The notes: generated from the letters alone by a model not told the origin. A stretch of DNA of 53,604 nucleotides from Alphaproteobacteria bacterium (GCA_030430715.1 JAUIJZ010000011.1:1-53604); one strand, 5' to 3'; counted from the first letter of the stretch, positions 8,488 to 17,715 are shown. Made by a program: numbers and translations.

Positions 8488-9966
8488 TCAGCTCCGCGCG
8501 GAGAGATTGCCGAATCTGGTGTAGCGGCTGTCAAAGAAGAGCTTCACCTTACCGATTGGGCCGTGACGCTGCTTGCCGATAATAACTTCGGCCTGATTGC
8601 GCACTTCATCCACCTGCCGCATCCACGCAATGTGCTCTTCTGTGCCTTCGCGTGGTTCGGCGCGCTCGAGATAATAGCTTTCCCGGTACACGAACAAGAC
8701 TGCATCCGCGTCCTGCTCGATTGAGCCGGATTCCCGCAGGTCGGAGAGCTGCGGGCGTTTGTCGTCCCGCGTTTCGACTTGGCGGGAAAGCTGCGACAGC
8801 GCGATCAGCGGCACTTGCAGGTCTTTGGCCAGCGCTTTGAGCCCTTGGGTGATCTCGCTGACCTCTTGAACACGTCCGTCGCTCTTTTTGGACGATCCGG
8901 TGACCAGCTGGAGATAGTCGACGACGATGCAATCGAGGCCGACCGTGCGCTTCAAGCGTCGCGCGCGCGCTTGCAATTGTGCGATCGAAATTGCGCCCGT
9001 CTCATCGATGTGCAGAGGCAGAGCTTGCAGATCGGCGGCGGCGTCCTGCAGGCGTTCGTATTCGTGTTTTTGAATCTTCCCGCGCCGGATGCGGTCGCTT
9101 TCAATCGCCGCCGCATCTGACAGCAGACGTGTGGCGAGCTGCTCGGCGCTCATTTCGAGGGAGAAGAAGGCCACGACGCCGCCCTTGTCGGTGGGCTTTT
9201 CGTCTTCCGGCGCACGGTCGTAGGTCAGGCGCGCGCGGGCGATGTTGAAGGCGATGTTCAGCGCCAGCGCGGTTTTACCCATGGACGGGCGGCCTGCGAG
9301 AATGAGCAGATCAGAGCCGTGCAGACCGCCGAGCATGCGGTCGAGATCCTCGAAACTGGTGGCGATGCCGGAGACGTCGGTATCGCTTTCGTAGGCTGCG
9401 GCGGCGCTTTCGATTGAAGCGGTCAGCGCGCGGGAGAAGGGCGAGAAGCCGCTATTCGCCGCGCCGTTCTCAGCGAGCGAGAAGAGCGAGCGCTCGGCTT
9501 CCTCGATCACATCTTCCGCATCGCTATCGTCCGGCGGATTTTCCGCGAGGTCCGCGATCAGCGTGCCGACGCGGATAAGCTCGCGGCGCAGGGCGAGATC
9601 GTAGATCAGCGTTGCGTAAGATTGCGCTTGTGCCGAAAGGGGCGCGGCCGCGTCCATCAGCTTCATCAGATAGACGGCGCCGCCAATTTCCTTGATGCCG
9701 CCGTCGCGCGCGAAGCGTTCTTTCAGGGTGACGCCGTCGGCGAGGTCTCCCGCCGCGATCAGTTCGGAGCAGGCGGCGAAGATGCGGCCATGCACTGGAT
9801 CGTAAAAGTGCTTTGGCTGCAGAAGGGGCGTGATGCGGTTGTAGGTTTCGTTGTCGAACAGGATGGCGCCCAGCAGCGCCTGCTCGGCTTCAAGGTTATG
9901 CGGCGCCACGCGCGGCTGCGCGGGCGCGCCGGGGGCTGAAAGGGGAAGCGCGGGCTGGCTCGACAT
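8488..9966 (-). CDS. dnaB: Replicative DNA helicase DnaB
   Basis: This 492-residue helicase has an N-terminal alpha-helical domain (PHNLEAEQALLGAILFD, about 22-38) for primase contact. A RecA-like motor follows with Walker A GRPSMGKT, the conserved FFSLEMS motif, Walker B CIVVDYLQL and ALSQLSRQVE. It unwinds DNA ahead of the replisome as a hexamer. An insert between Walker A and FFSLEMS (TYDRAPEDEKPTDKGG) is common in alphaproteobacterial DnaB. No intein is present. The 175-bp region upstream also holds the rplI terminator. Confidence 0.97.
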   Translation of the reverse strand: MSSQPALPLSAPGAPAQPRVAPHNLEAEQALLGAILFDNETYNRITPLLQPKHFYDPVHGRIFAACSELIAAGDLADGVTLKERFARDGGIKEIGGAVYLMKLMDAAAPLSAQAQSYATLIYDLALRRELIRVGTLIADLAENPPDDSDAEDVIEEAERSLFSLAENGAANSGFSPFSRALTASIESAAAAYESDTDVSGIATSFEDLDRMLGGLHGSDLLILAGRPSMGKTALALNIAFNIARARLTYDRAPEDEKPTDKGGVVAFFSLEMSAEQLATRLLSDAAAIESDRIRRGKIQKHEYERLQDAAADLQALPLHIDETGAISIAQLQARARRLKRTVGLDCIVVDYLQLVTGSSKKSDGRVQEVSEITQGLKALAKDLQVPLIALSQLSRQVETRDDKRPQLSDLRESGSIEQDADAVLFVYRESYYLERAEPREGTEEHIAWMRQVDEVRNQAEVIIGKQRHGPIGKVKLFFDSRYTRFGNLSARS

Positions 9967-10092
9967 TGGGCGGACAATGCCGCGATTCGCTCCGGTAAAT
10001 GTTTACGGACCGAAATCTTGTTGCGAGTTTCGGTGAGTCCTCCACCGTCCATTGTTGTTGACGTGGAACGAGGAATCGGCGGCGCAAACGAA

Positions 10093-10119
10093 AAGGCCCG
10101 CGCTTGCGGCGCGGGCCTT
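10093..10119 (-). terminator. Intrinsic terminator of rpsF-rpsR-rplI
   Basis: A perfect 11-bp GC-rich stem (AAGGCCCGCGC at 10093-10103 with GCGCGGGCCTT at 10109-10119) surrounds a 5-nt loop. Read on the minus strand it is followed by TTTTCGTTT. It lies 22 bp past the rplI stop. Confidence 0.85.
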
Positions 10120-10141
10120 CATCGTTTCCGTTTCGGATCGA

Positions 10142-10720
10142 TTATTCGGCCGGAGGGCCGTCGTCCTTGAAGGCGGACGCGGCGAGGTCGGCGGCTTGCG
10201 CCGCGGCTTCGTCACGATCGGCTTGTTGGGCGGAAGCGATCACGTTTTCACCGCGCGCCTGGCGCTCGGCTTCGTCCGTGGAGCGCGCCACATTGACCTT
10301 CACATTGGCGTAGACTTCCGCGTGCAGACGCACGCGCACATCGTAGAGACCAATGGTCTTGATCGGCTTGTCGAGAACGACGGCGGCGCGTTCGATCTTG
10401 CCGCCGGCTTTCACGATTTCATCGGCGATGTCGCGCGAAGAAACCGAACCGTAGAGTTGACCAGCTTCACCGGCCTGACGGATCAGCACATAGGATGTGC
10501 CGTCGATCTTGCCGGAAGCCTTTTCCGCGTCGGCTTTCGCCTTGGCGTTGTTGGCTTCGATCTCTGCGCGGCGCTCTTCGAACAATTTCTTGTTCGCGTC
10601 GGTGGCGCGGAGGGCTTTCTTCTGCGGCAGCAGGAAATTGCGCGCGAACCCGTCGCGCACTTTCACCGTGTCGCCGATGACGCCGAGATTTTCGACGCGT
10701 TCGAGCAGGATGACTTGCAT
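10142..10720 (-). CDS. rplI: 50S ribosomal protein L9
   Basis: The first 150 residues match L9: [32 protein letters not shown] is the diagnostic N-terminal beta-sheet and linker that contacts 23S rRNA. The 192-residue length includes an acidic, Ala-rich tail of about 40 residues, which is usual in alphaproteobacteria. It is the third gene of rpsF-rpsR-rplI, 12 bp after rpsR, and ends just before an intrinsic terminator. Confidence 0.97.
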   Translation of the reverse strand: MQVILLERVENLGVIGDTVKVRDGFARNFLLPQKKALRATDANKKLFEERRAEIEANNAKAKADAEKASGKIDGTSYVLIRQAGEAGQLYGSVSSRDIADEIVKAGGKIERAAVVLDKPIKTIGLYDVRVRLHAEVYANVKVNVARSTDEAERQARGENVIASAQQADRDEAAAQAADLAASAFKDDGPPAE

Positions 10721-10732
10721 GGGCTTGCCTCC

Positions 10733-10999
10733 TTACTGAACGGCGAAGGGCAGAAGCGCGAGTTCACGCGCCAGCTTGATGGCGCGGGCGAGTTCGCGTT
10801 GCTTCTTGGCCGAGACGGCGGTGATGCGCGCCGGGACGATCTTGCCCTTTTCGCTGATGTAGCGCTGGAGCAGTTTCACGTCCTTGTAGTCGATCTTTGG
10901 CGCGGCGGCGCCGGAGAACGGGCACACCTTGCGGCGGCGTCCAAACGGACGGCGCGCGGGGATGTTCGAAATGTTGACCTTCTGGGCGTTGCCTTTCAT
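10733..10999 (-). CDS. rpsR: 30S ribosomal protein S18
   Basis: This 88-residue protein has the S18 core [51 protein letters not shown], which binds S6 on the 30S platform. It is preceded by rpsF with a 3-bp gap and followed by rplI. The order S6-S18-L9 is the standard bacterial one. The start ATG at 10999 is unambiguous. Confidence 0.97.
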   Translation of the reverse strand: MKGNAQKVNISNIPARRPFGRRRKVCPFSGAAAPKIDYKDVKLLQRYISEKGKIVPARITAVSAKKQRELARAIKLARELALLPFAVQ

Positions 11000-11002
11000 G
11001 GC

Positions 11003-11401
11003 TTAGTCCTCCTGCCCGCTGGAATCTGAACCGTCATCATCGCGTCCTTCACGGCGGGCGCGGCGGCGCTCCTCGCGATCGCGGCGCGCCAGGATCGGAG
11101 AGGGCTCTTCGTCGAGCTCTTCAACACGAAGCGTTTTGAAGCGCATCACGTCTTCATTGATCTTGAGGCGCCGTTCGAGTTCGGAGATCGCCGTTTGTGG
11201 GCAGTCAAGATTCAAGAGCGCGTAATGGCCCTTGCGGTTCTTGCGAATGCGGTAGGTGAGGTTGCGGAGACCCCAATATTCGGTCTTGCCGACATGGCCG
11301 CCGAGTTCCTTGACGGTATTGGTGATGTCCTCGACCAAAGTGTCGACTTGCTGCGGCGAGATCTCTGGCCGCGCAATAATCACGTGTTCGTAATAGGGCA
11401 T
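11003..11401 (-). CDS. rpsF: 30S ribosomal protein S6
   Basis: The S6 product starts [15 protein letters not shown] at ATG 11401, with an AGGAAG ribosome site at 11414-11409. The open frame runs further upstream to 11524, but that extension is unlike S6 and is probably leader. The 132-residue protein has the S6 ferredoxin-like fold ([23 protein letters not shown]) and a charged, Arg/Asp-rich tail. It dimerises with S18 in the ribosome. It heads rpsF-rpsR-rplI and has a strong hairpin in its leader. Confidence 0.95.
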   Translation of the reverse strand: MPYYEHVIIARPEISPQQVDTLVEDITNTVKELGGHVGKTEYWGLRNLTYRIRKNRKGHYALLNLDCPQTAISELERRLKINEDVMRFKTLRVEELDEEPSPILARRDREERRRARREGRDDDGSDSSGQED

Positions 11402-11465
11402 ATAGCGCCTTCCTGTTGGACCCGCGGCGCCGGGGCAGGGGAAGATTGCCCGCCCAAACGATGGA

Positions 11466-11492
11466 CCCCGAGCGCAAGGATTTGCCTCGGGG
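11466..11492 (-). promoter_or_regulatory. Hairpin in the rpsF leader
   Basis: On the minus strand, CCCCGAGGCAA and TTGCGCTCGGGG pair around the loop ATCC with one bulged G, giving an 11-bp helix that ends about 65 nt before the rpsF start codon. S6:S18 operons in many bacteria are autoregulated by a structured leader. I cannot show that this hairpin belongs to that motif, so the regulatory call is tentative. Confidence 0.35.
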
Positions 11493-11601
11493 CCGCCGGT
11501 CGCGAAGGCGCGGAACATACGCATTTCGGCCCCGGAAGCAAGGCTCGCCTAGCTCGCAAGTAGGGCTTCCCTTGTAAGCGGCGGCGTCCTAAGCCGCCCC
11601 G

Positions 11602-12543
11602 ATGACAATTGCGTTCATTTTTCCCGGTCAGGGCAGTCAGACGCCCGGCATGGGCAAGAGCCTCCACGACGCCTTTGGCGCGGCCAGAGAGGTGTTCCAG
11701 GAAATCGATGACGCGCTCGGCGAGAAGCTCTCCAAGGTGATCTTCGAGGGGCCGGCCGACACGCTGACCCTTACCGCCAACGCTCAGCCCGCTCTGATGG
11801 CCGTGAGTCTGGCGGCCATGCGCGCGCTCGAGAAGGAATTCGGCGTCGGCGCGACAAAGGCAGGCTTCGTGGCTGGCCATTCGCTTGGGGAATATTCAGC
11901 GCTCGCGGCCTCTGGCGCGCTCACGATTGCGGACGCCGCCCGGCTGCTACGTACGCGGGGCAACGCCATGCAAGCCGCTGTCCCGGTGGGTGAAGGCGCG
12001 ATGGCGGCGCTGATCGGCAAGGTCGATCTGGCGCTGGCTGAAGAGATCGCGGCGGAAGGCGCCAAGGCCGGCGCTTGTGTCGTGGCGAACGACAATAATG
12101 TCGGCAATGTCGTGATTTCCGGCGAAAAGGCCGGCATCGACGCGGCGCTTGCATACGCCAAAGAGAAGGGTGCGCGCGCTGTGTCGCTCAACGTGTCCGC
12201 GCCGTTCCACTCGCCGCTCATGCAGCCCGCCGCGGACGCCATGGCCGCCGCGTTGGGCATTGCCCAGATTGCGCCGCTCGCCGTGCCGCTGGTCGCCAAC
12301 GTGACGGCGCGTCCGGTTCACGAGCCAGCGGCGATCCGCAAGCTGCTGGTTGAGCAGGTCACAGGCCGCGTGCGCTGGCGCGAGAGCGTGGAATGGATGG
12401 CGAAAGAGGGTGGCGTTAGCCGCTTCATCGAAGTCGGCGCGGGTAAGCAATTGTCGGGCATGGTCAAGCGCAATGCGCCCGACGCCGAGACGCAGGCGCT
12501 AAACGAGCCCGCCGATCTCGAAACATTCGCGAAATCCATCTGA
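11602..12543 (+). CDS. fabD: Malonyl-CoA:ACP transacylase
   Basis: This 313-residue enzyme moves malonyl from CoA to acyl carrier protein. It has the N-terminal FPGQGSQ motif, the nucleophile Ser94 in GHSLGE and the catalytic His203 in APFHSPLM. The start ATG at 11602 lacks a clear ribosome site: a GGCGGC/GCCGCC hairpin ends 3 nt before it. It leads fabD-fabG-acpP-fabF-mltG and is divergent from rpsF across a 200-bp gap. Confidence 0.97.
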   Translation: MTIAFIFPGQGSQTPGMGKSLHDAFGAAREVFQEIDDALGEKLSKVIFEGPADTLTLTANAQPALMAVSLAAMRALEKEFGVGATKAGFVAGHSLGEYSALAASGALTIADAARLLRTRGNAMQAAVPVGEGAMAALIGKVDLALAEEIAAEGAKAGACVVANDNNVGNVVISGEKAGIDAALAYAKEKGARAVSLNVSAPFHSPLMQPAADAMAAALGIAQIAPLAVPLVANVTARPVHEPAAIRKLLVEQVTGRVRWRESVEWMAKEGGVSRFIEVGAGKQLSGMVKRNAPDAETQALNEPADLETFAKSI

Positions 12544-12574
12544 TTGCCGCGCCAGCGGAAAGGAGTTCAGCTTC

Positions 12575-13315
12575 ATGTTCAGTCTTGCGGGCAAAACCGC
12601 TCTCGTCACAGGCGCGTCCGGCGGCATCGGCGGCGCTATCGTCAAAGCGCTGGCCGCGCAGGGTGCGCGCGTGGCTCTTTCAGGCACGCGTCAGGAAGCG
12701 CTGGAAGCGTTGAAGGCTGAGCTTGGCGGCGATCATGTTGTCACGCCGTGCAACCTTTCCGATCCCGCTGCGGTCGACGCGCTGATCGGACAGGCCGAAA
12801 CAGCGCTGGGCGGGCGTCTCGACATCTTGGTGGCCAATGCCGGCATCACCAAGGATGGGCTGCTGCTGCGCATGAAGGACGAAGATTTCCAGAACGTCCT
12901 CAAGGTCAATTTGGAGGGCTATTTCCGGCTCTCGCGCGCGGCGCTGAAGAACATGATGAAGAACCGTTGGGGCCGCATAATCGGCATTACGTCGGTTGTG
13001 GGCGTCACTGGAAACCCCGGGCAGGCGAATTATGCGGCGTCAAAGGCCGGCATGATCGGATTTACCAAGGCCTTGGCGGCCGAGGTGGCCAGCCGCAACG
13101 TTACCGCGAATTGCATCGCGCCTGGCTTCATCGCTTCGCCGATGACGGATGTGCTGAATGACGCCCAAAAAACCGCTCTTTTGGGCAAAATTCCCGCTGG
13201 AAGGCTTGGTGAGGGCTCAGATGTGGCAAGCGCCGCTGTGTATCTTGCGAGCGACGAAGCGGGCTATGTTACAGGCCAAACGCTGCACATTAATGGCGGC
13301 ATGGCGATGATCTGA
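12575..13315 (+). CDS. fabG: 3-oxoacyl-ACP reductase
   Basis: This 246-residue short-chain dehydrogenase reduces 3-oxoacyl-ACP with NADPH. It shows the TGASGGIGG cofactor motif (12-20), NAG (88-90), and the catalytic Ser140, Tyr153 and Lys157 in the SNYAASK-like segment. The ATG at 12575 follows AAAGGAG. It lies 31 bp after fabD and 122 bp before acpP, in the standard fatty-acid synthesis order. Confidence 0.97.
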   Translation: MFSLAGKTALVTGASGGIGGAIVKALAAQGARVALSGTRQEALEALKAELGGDHVVTPCNLSDPAAVDALIGQAETALGGRLDILVANAGITKDGLLLRMKDEDFQNVLKVNLEGYFRLSRAALKNMMKNRWGRIIGITSVVGVTGNPGQANYAASKAGMIGFTKALAAEVASRNVTANCIAPGFIASPMTDVLNDAQKTALLGKIPAGRLGEGSDVASAAVYLASDEAGYVTGQTLHINGGMAMI

Positions 13316-13437
13316 GTGCGCGGCGGCGCCCCGATAGCACAAAAAAGCTTGCGCAGAGCCGCACCTATGGTCAAAACCCGGCACACAAACGCCCGAGCGG
13401 GGCGGACGAAAAAACTCATGGACTGGCGAGGCGTTGA

Positions 13438-13674
13438 ATGTCGGACGTGTTTGAACGCGTAAAGGCGATCGTGATTAAGCATCTTGAGGCTCCGCCTGAA
13501 AAGGTCACCGAAAAGGCGAGCTTTATCGATGACTTGGGCGCGGACAGCCTCGACAATGTCGAGCTCGTCATGGCGTTCGAGGAAGAGTTTGGGATCGAGA
13601 TCCCGGACGATGCGGCAGAGCACATCCAAACGGTTGGCGACGCCGTAAAGTTCATCTCCGAGAAACAGGGCTAG
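13438..13674 (+). CDS. acpP: Acyl carrier protein
   Basis: This small acidic four-helix protein of 78 residues has the phosphopantetheine Ser37 in [10 protein letters not shown]. It carries growing acyl chains for the Fab enzymes around it. A gap of 122 bp upstream could hold its own promoter, which is common for acpP, but I could not pick a convincing -35/-10 pair there. fabF starts 15 bp after its stop. Confidence 0.98.
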   Translation: MSDVFERVKAIVIKHLEAPPEKVTEKASFIDDLGADSLDNVELVMAFEEEFGIEIPDDAAEHIQTVGDAVKFISEKQG

Positions 13675-13689
13675 GGCCCGTTCACGCGC

Positions 13690-14970
13690 ATGCGGCGCGT
13701 CGTCATCACAGGCATTGGGCTCGTTACGCCGCTCGCGGCGTCGCGTGAGGCCACGTGGGAGCGCCTGCTCGCCGGAAAATCCGGCGCGGTCGGCATCGAA
13801 CACTTCAAGGTCGACGATCTGCCCGCGCGCGTGGCCTGCATTGTGCCGCGCGTGGACGGCCGCGCCGGTGGCGCGGGCGATCCGCATGCCTTCGATGCCG
13901 ATAAGACGCTGTCTCCGAAAGAACAGCGACGCATCGAGGATTTCATCCTGTTCGCGATCGCCGCCGCTGATGAAGCGGTCGCTGATTCCGAATGGAAGCC
14001 GGGCAGCGACGACGACAAGAATCGCACGGGCGTCCTCATCGGCTCGGGCATTGGCGGCATCGAAGCCATTGGCAACAATGCGCTCATTCTTGAGAAGGAC
14101 GGGCCGCGTAAAATCTCGCCCTTCTTCATTCCGAGCGCGCTGATCAATTTGGCCTCGGGCCAAGTTTCGATTCGCCATGGCTTTAGAGGGCCGAACCATT
14201 CTGTCGTCACCGCGTGTGCGACTGGCGCGCATGCCGTGGGCGACGCCGCGCGCTTGATTGTACATGGCGACGCGGACGTGATGGTGGCGGGCGGCGCGGA
14301 GGCGGCGGTGTGCCGTCTTGCGATGTCGGGCTTCGCCGCTCTACGCGCACTTTCGACCGGCTTTAATGAAACACCCGAGAAGGCGTCGCGCCCGTATGAC
14401 AAAGACCGCGACGGGTTCGTGATGGGCGAGGGCGCGGGCTGTCTAGTGCTTGAGGAATATGAGCACGCAAAGAAGCGCGGTGCGAAAATCTATGCCGAAG
14501 TGAAGGGCTATGGCCTTTCGGGCGACGCTTATCACATCACCGCGCCTGCGGATGACGGCGATGGCGGCTTCCGCGCCATGAGTGCAGCTCTCAAGGACGC
14601 GGGCATGTCGCCTGGCGACATCGATTATATCAACGCACACGGCACTTCGACGCCGCTCGGCGACGAGATTGAATTGAAGGCGGTCGAGCGCTTGTTCGGC
14701 AATGCCGCCGCCAATCTGTCGCTTTCATCCACCAAATCGGCGATCGGCCATTTGCTGGGCGCGGCGGGTGCTGTCGAATCTATCTTTTGCGCGCTGGCGA
14801 TCCGGGACGGCGTAATTCCGCCGACGCTGAACCTCGACAATCCGAGTGTAGAGACCGCCATAGATTTGACGCCTCATAAGGCCAAGAAGCGGCCCGTGAG
14901 AGCAGCAATGTCTAATTCCTTTGGATTTGGCGGCACGAATGCCGCCGTGATCCTCACCGCGGTCGACTGA
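13690..14970 (+). CDS. fabF: Beta-ketoacyl-ACP synthase II
   Basis: This 426-residue condensing enzyme elongates acyl-ACP. The catalytic Cys176 lies in VTACATGAHA. The two His residues lie in NAHGTSTPLGD and GHLLGAAG, and the C-terminal SFGFGGTNA loop is intact. An insert around residues 55-70 (VDGRAGGAGDPHAF) is longer than in E. coli FabF. The stop codon overlaps the mltG start by one base (TGATG). Confidence 0.97.
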   Translation: MRRVVITGIGLVTPLAASREATWERLLAGKSGAVGIEHFKVDDLPARVACIVPRVDGRAGGAGDPHAFDADKTLSPKEQRRIEDFILFAIAAADEAVADSEWKPGSDDDKNRTGVLIGSGIGGIEAIGNNALILEKDGPRKISPFFIPSALINLASGQVSIRHGFRGPNHSVVTACATGAHAVGDAARLIVHGDADVMVAGGAEAAVCRLAMSGFAALRALSTGFNETPEKASRPYDKDRDGFVMGEGAGCLVLEEYEHAKKRGAKIYAEVKGYGLSGDAYHITAPADDGDGGFRAMSAALKDAGMSPGDIDYINAHGTSTPLGDEIELKAVERLFGNAAANLSLSSTKSAIGHLLGAAGAVESIFCALAIRDGVIPPTLNLDNPSVETAIDLTPHKAKKRPVRAAMSNSFGFGGTNAAVILTAVD

Positions 14971-16040
14971 TGGCGCGTTCTCGGCGTCCTGCGCGACGTG
15001 CGAGCGGCGGCGGTTTCTTTTCTCTGCTCGCTGGTCTGCTGCTGTTCGTTGGTGCTGCGGGCCTTGTAGGCATGTTCGCCTTCATTGCTGAGACCAATCG
15101 CGCCGGACCGCTAACGCAAGATGCGACCTTCATGGTTGAGCGCGGCGCCAGTGCTGCTGCGATCGGCGAGGCGTTGGCGGAAGAAGGCTATATCCGTAAC
15201 CCATTACTTTTCCGCGTCGCCACTCGCGCCTATGCGCGCGGCCGGTCACTGCAAGCCGGCGAGTACGCGCTTCCAGCGCAAATATCGCTGCGCGAAGTGG
15301 TTGAACGTATGGCTAGCGGCGATGCGCTGATGCACGCCATCACGTTTCATGAAGGCATCACGATCGATGCGGTGATGAACATCATCGCTGACAATGAGGT
15401 GCTCACCGGCGATCTGCCTGAGGCGCCGCCCGAGGGCTCGGTCCTGCCTGAAACTTATCACGTACAACGTGGCATGACGCGTGAAGCGTTGCTGCAGCAG
15501 ATGCGCGACGCGCACGATGCGGCCGTTGAGGAGATCTGGGCTGATCGGCAAGATGGCTTGCCGATCACGTCGCCTGAGGAATTGGTGACGCTTGCTTCTA
15601 TCGTTGAGCGCGAAACAGGGATCGGTGAGGAGCGTCCGTTGGTGGCGGCTGTGTTCGTCAATCGCCTGCGTGTGCCGATGCGGCTAGAGAGCGACCCGAC
15701 CATCATCTATGGCGTTTGCCGGCAATATCCGAACCGCTGCACCGACGGGCGTTTGATCAATGCGAGCGGTCAGCGGCGCACTATTCGCCAAAGTGAGATT
15801 GAACTCGATACCGGCTACAACACGTATCGGATCGACCGTCTGCCGCCGACGCCGATCGCCAATCCTGGCCGTGCGGCGTTGGAGGCGACGGCGCATCCCG
15901 CTGAAACCAATGCTCTGTATTTTGTCGCCGACGGCTCAGGCGGACATGCCTTCGCCGCGTCCTTGGCGGAGCACAATGCGAACGTTGTGCGCTGGCGCGA
16001 GATCGAGCGTGAAAGGCTTGCGGCGGAGCGCGTGGACTAA
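14970..16040 (+). CDS. mltG: Endolytic murein transglycosylase
   Basis: This 356-residue single-pass membrane protein has a basic start, one hydrophobic helix (about 17-40) and a YceG/MltG periplasmic domain. The catalytic Glu is Glu213 in LASIVERETG, and the closing motif is TPIANPGRAAL. MltG cuts nascent glycan strands and helps set their length. A Cys pair in the VCRQYPNRC insert may form a periplasmic disulfide. Coupling by one base to fabF is common in alphaproteobacteria (fabF-mltG-yicC-gmk). Confidence 0.95.
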   Translation: MARSRRPARRASGGGFFSLLAGLLLFVGAAGLVGMFAFIAETNRAGPLTQDATFMVERGASAAAIGEALAEEGYIRNPLLFRVATRAYARGRSLQAGEYALPAQISLREVVERMASGDALMHAITFHEGITIDAVMNIIADNEVLTGDLPEAPPEGSVLPETYHVQRGMTREALLQQMRDAHDAAVEEIWADRQDGLPITSPEELVTLASIVERETGIGEERPLVAAVFVNRLRVPMRLESDPTIIYGVCRQYPNRCTDGRLINASGQRRTIRQSEIELDTGYNTYRIDRLPPTPIANPGRAALEATAHPAETNALYFVADGSGGHAFAASLAEHNANVVRWREIERERLAAERVD

Positions 16041-16046
16041 ACAAAA

Positions 16047-16069
16047 AACCTCCCGCAGCGCGGGAGGTT
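16047..16069 (-). terminator. Strong hairpin with U-tail on the minus strand
   Basis: AACCTCCCGC (16047-16056) and GCGGGAGGTT (16060-16069) form a 10-bp stem with a 3-nt loop, 6 bp after the mltG stop. Read on the minus strand it ends in GGTTTTTTGTTT, a textbook terminator; read on the plus strand there is no T-run. So it should stop antisense transcription entering mltG from the right more efficiently than mltG transcription itself. Confidence 0.65.
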
Positions 16070-16195
16070 AGGTAAGCGGCCTCTATCGGGGCTGGCCGCG
16101 GGGTTAGACGGCGCGCTTTTCCTTGAGTCCCATGACGCACCCGTGACACTTCTTGGAAAATTGAGCGACAGGCCGAATTGAGAGACAAGGGAATC

Positions 16196-17077
16196 ATGAC
16201 GATTTCGGGCATGACCGGGTTTGCGCGCGCCGAGGGCGAGCATGCTGGCCTGCGCTGGATTTGGGAGCTTAAGAGCGTCAATGGACGCGGCCTCGATCTC
16301 AAGCTGCGCACGCCTGCGGGTTTTGACGCGCTGGAGCCTGCCGCGCGCGCCGCTGCCGCCAAAGCGTTCAAGCGTGGCTCGTTACAGGCCAATCTCAATA
16401 TCGCGCGTGACGCGGGTGCTGCCGCGCCGCTGAAGATTGATTTTGCGCTGGTTGAGCGTCTGCTGGACGCAGGCGATCGATTGGGCGCCCGCGTTGAGAA
16501 GCCGCGCTGGGATGGTTTGCTCAGTGTCCGCGGCGTTCTTCTCGCCGAGGATGGCGAGGTGAACGAAGAAGCGCGCATCGCGCTAGAGGCGGAATTGCTT
16601 GGAGGTTTTGAGCGTGCGCTCGGCCTATTGGCGGCGGCGCGTCAGTCGGAAGGGCGAATGCTGGCGGCGGCGCTTGGCGAAGCCGCGGACAAACTCGATG
16701 CGCTGATCGCTGCTGCACGTGCATCGGCAGCCGCCGCCCCTGCGGCGGCGCTGGACCGGATCCGTCAGAGATTGGAGGCGCTTGCGCCCGAGCTAAAGCT
16801 TGATCCTGCGCGTGTGGCGCAGGAAGCAGCGATCGTGGCGGCCAAAGCCGATGTTCAAGAAGAATTGGACCGTCTCGCCGCGCATGCGGGGGAGCTGCGC
16901 GCGCTGTTGACCAAACCTGAGCCGGCGGGGCGCAGGCTGGACTTTCTCAGTCAGGAGCTGACGCGCGAGGCCAATACGCTCTGCTCAAAATCATCCGAGC
17001 TCGAGCTCACGCGTATCGGGCTCGATCTGAAAACCGTGGTCGATCAGATCAAGGAGCAGGCGGCCAATGTTGAATGA
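16196..17077 (+). CDS. yicC: YicC/YloC family endoribonuclease
   Basis: The start MTISGMTGFARAEGE at ATG 16196, after AAGGG, is the family's usual N-terminus. A TTG seven codons upstream is less likely. The protein of about 293 residues has the YicC N-terminal domain (LKSVNGRGLDLKLR) and a DUF1732 C-terminal domain (RRLDFLSQELTREANTLCSKSSELELTRIGLDLK). Members of this family have been reported as endoribonucleases involved in small-RNA turnover. It overlaps gmk by 11 bp, and this pairing is widely conserved. Confidence 0.93.
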   Translation: MTISGMTGFARAEGEHAGLRWIWELKSVNGRGLDLKLRTPAGFDALEPAARAAAAKAFKRGSLQANLNIARDAGAAAPLKIDFALVERLLDAGDRLGARVEKPRWDGLLSVRGVLLAEDGEVNEEARIALEAELLGGFERALGLLAAARQSEGRMLAAALGEAADKLDALIAAARASAAAAPAAALDRIRQRLEALAPELKLDPARVAQEAAIVAAKADVQEELDRLAAHAGELRALLTKPEPAGRRLDFLSQELTREANTLCSKSSELELTRIGLDLKTVVDQIKEQAANVE

Positions 17078-17705
17078 CAATGTCGCGCGGCGCGGTTTGA
17101 TGTTCGTTTTGTCGAGCCCCTCAGGGGCCGGCAAGTCCACGCTGGCGCGCAAGCTGCTGGAAGAAGATTCCAACATGTCGCTGTCGGTGTCGGCGACAAC
17201 GCGCGCGCCACGGCCCAGCGAGGTTGATGGGCGCGAATACAAATTCCTCAAGCGCGAACATTTTGAGGAAATGGCTGACCGCAACGAGTTCCTCGAGCAC
17301 GCCATGGTGTTCGGCAACCATTACGGGACTCCGCGCGCACCTGTGGAGGCGATGCTGATTCAGGGGCGGGATGTCCTGTTCGATGTCGATTGGCAGGGCG
17401 CGCGCGCGCTGCATGCAGCTGCCGAACAAGACGTGGTGCGCATCTTCATCCTGCCGCCATCGATGGCTGAGCTGGAGAGGCGCCTGCGGGCGCGTAACGA
17501 AGACAGCGATGAGGTCATCACCAAACGCATGGCGCGTTCGCTCGATGAGATCAGCCATTGGGAGGAATACGATTACGTGCTGGTGAACACGCTACTCGAA
17601 CAGACCTTGGCGCAGATCAAGCAAATCCTCGCCGCCGAGCGCTTGAAGCGGCATCGCCAAACTTGGCTGCAGCTTCATGTCGAGCGGCTGAAGCAGGGGA
17701 TTTGA
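17067..17705 (+). CDS. gmk: Guanylate kinase
   Basis: This 212-residue kinase phosphorylates GMP to GDP. It has the P-loop SPSGAGKS (17-24), the GMP-binding segment TTRAPRPSEVDGREY and the lid region LRARNEDSDEVITKRM. Length and domain order are standard. It is translationally linked to yicC by an 11-bp overlap and ends 10 bp before the convergent rsmA with no terminator between them. Confidence 0.96.
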   Translation: MLNDNVARRGLMFVLSSPSGAGKSTLARKLLEEDSNMSLSVSATTRAPRPSEVDGREYKFLKREHFEEMADRNEFLEHAMVFGNHYGTPRAPVEAMLIQGRDVLFDVDWQGARALHAAAEQDVVRIFILPPSMAELERRLRARNEDSDEVITKRMARSLDEISHWEEYDYVLVNTLLEQTLAQIKQILAAERLKRHRQTWLQLHVERLKQGI

Positions 17706-17715
17706 CCCGTAAGGG

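Noticed and set aside
13264-14265. 333-codon minus-strand frame over fabF
   Set aside because: Antisense shadow; fabF has all catalytic motifs in the plus frame.
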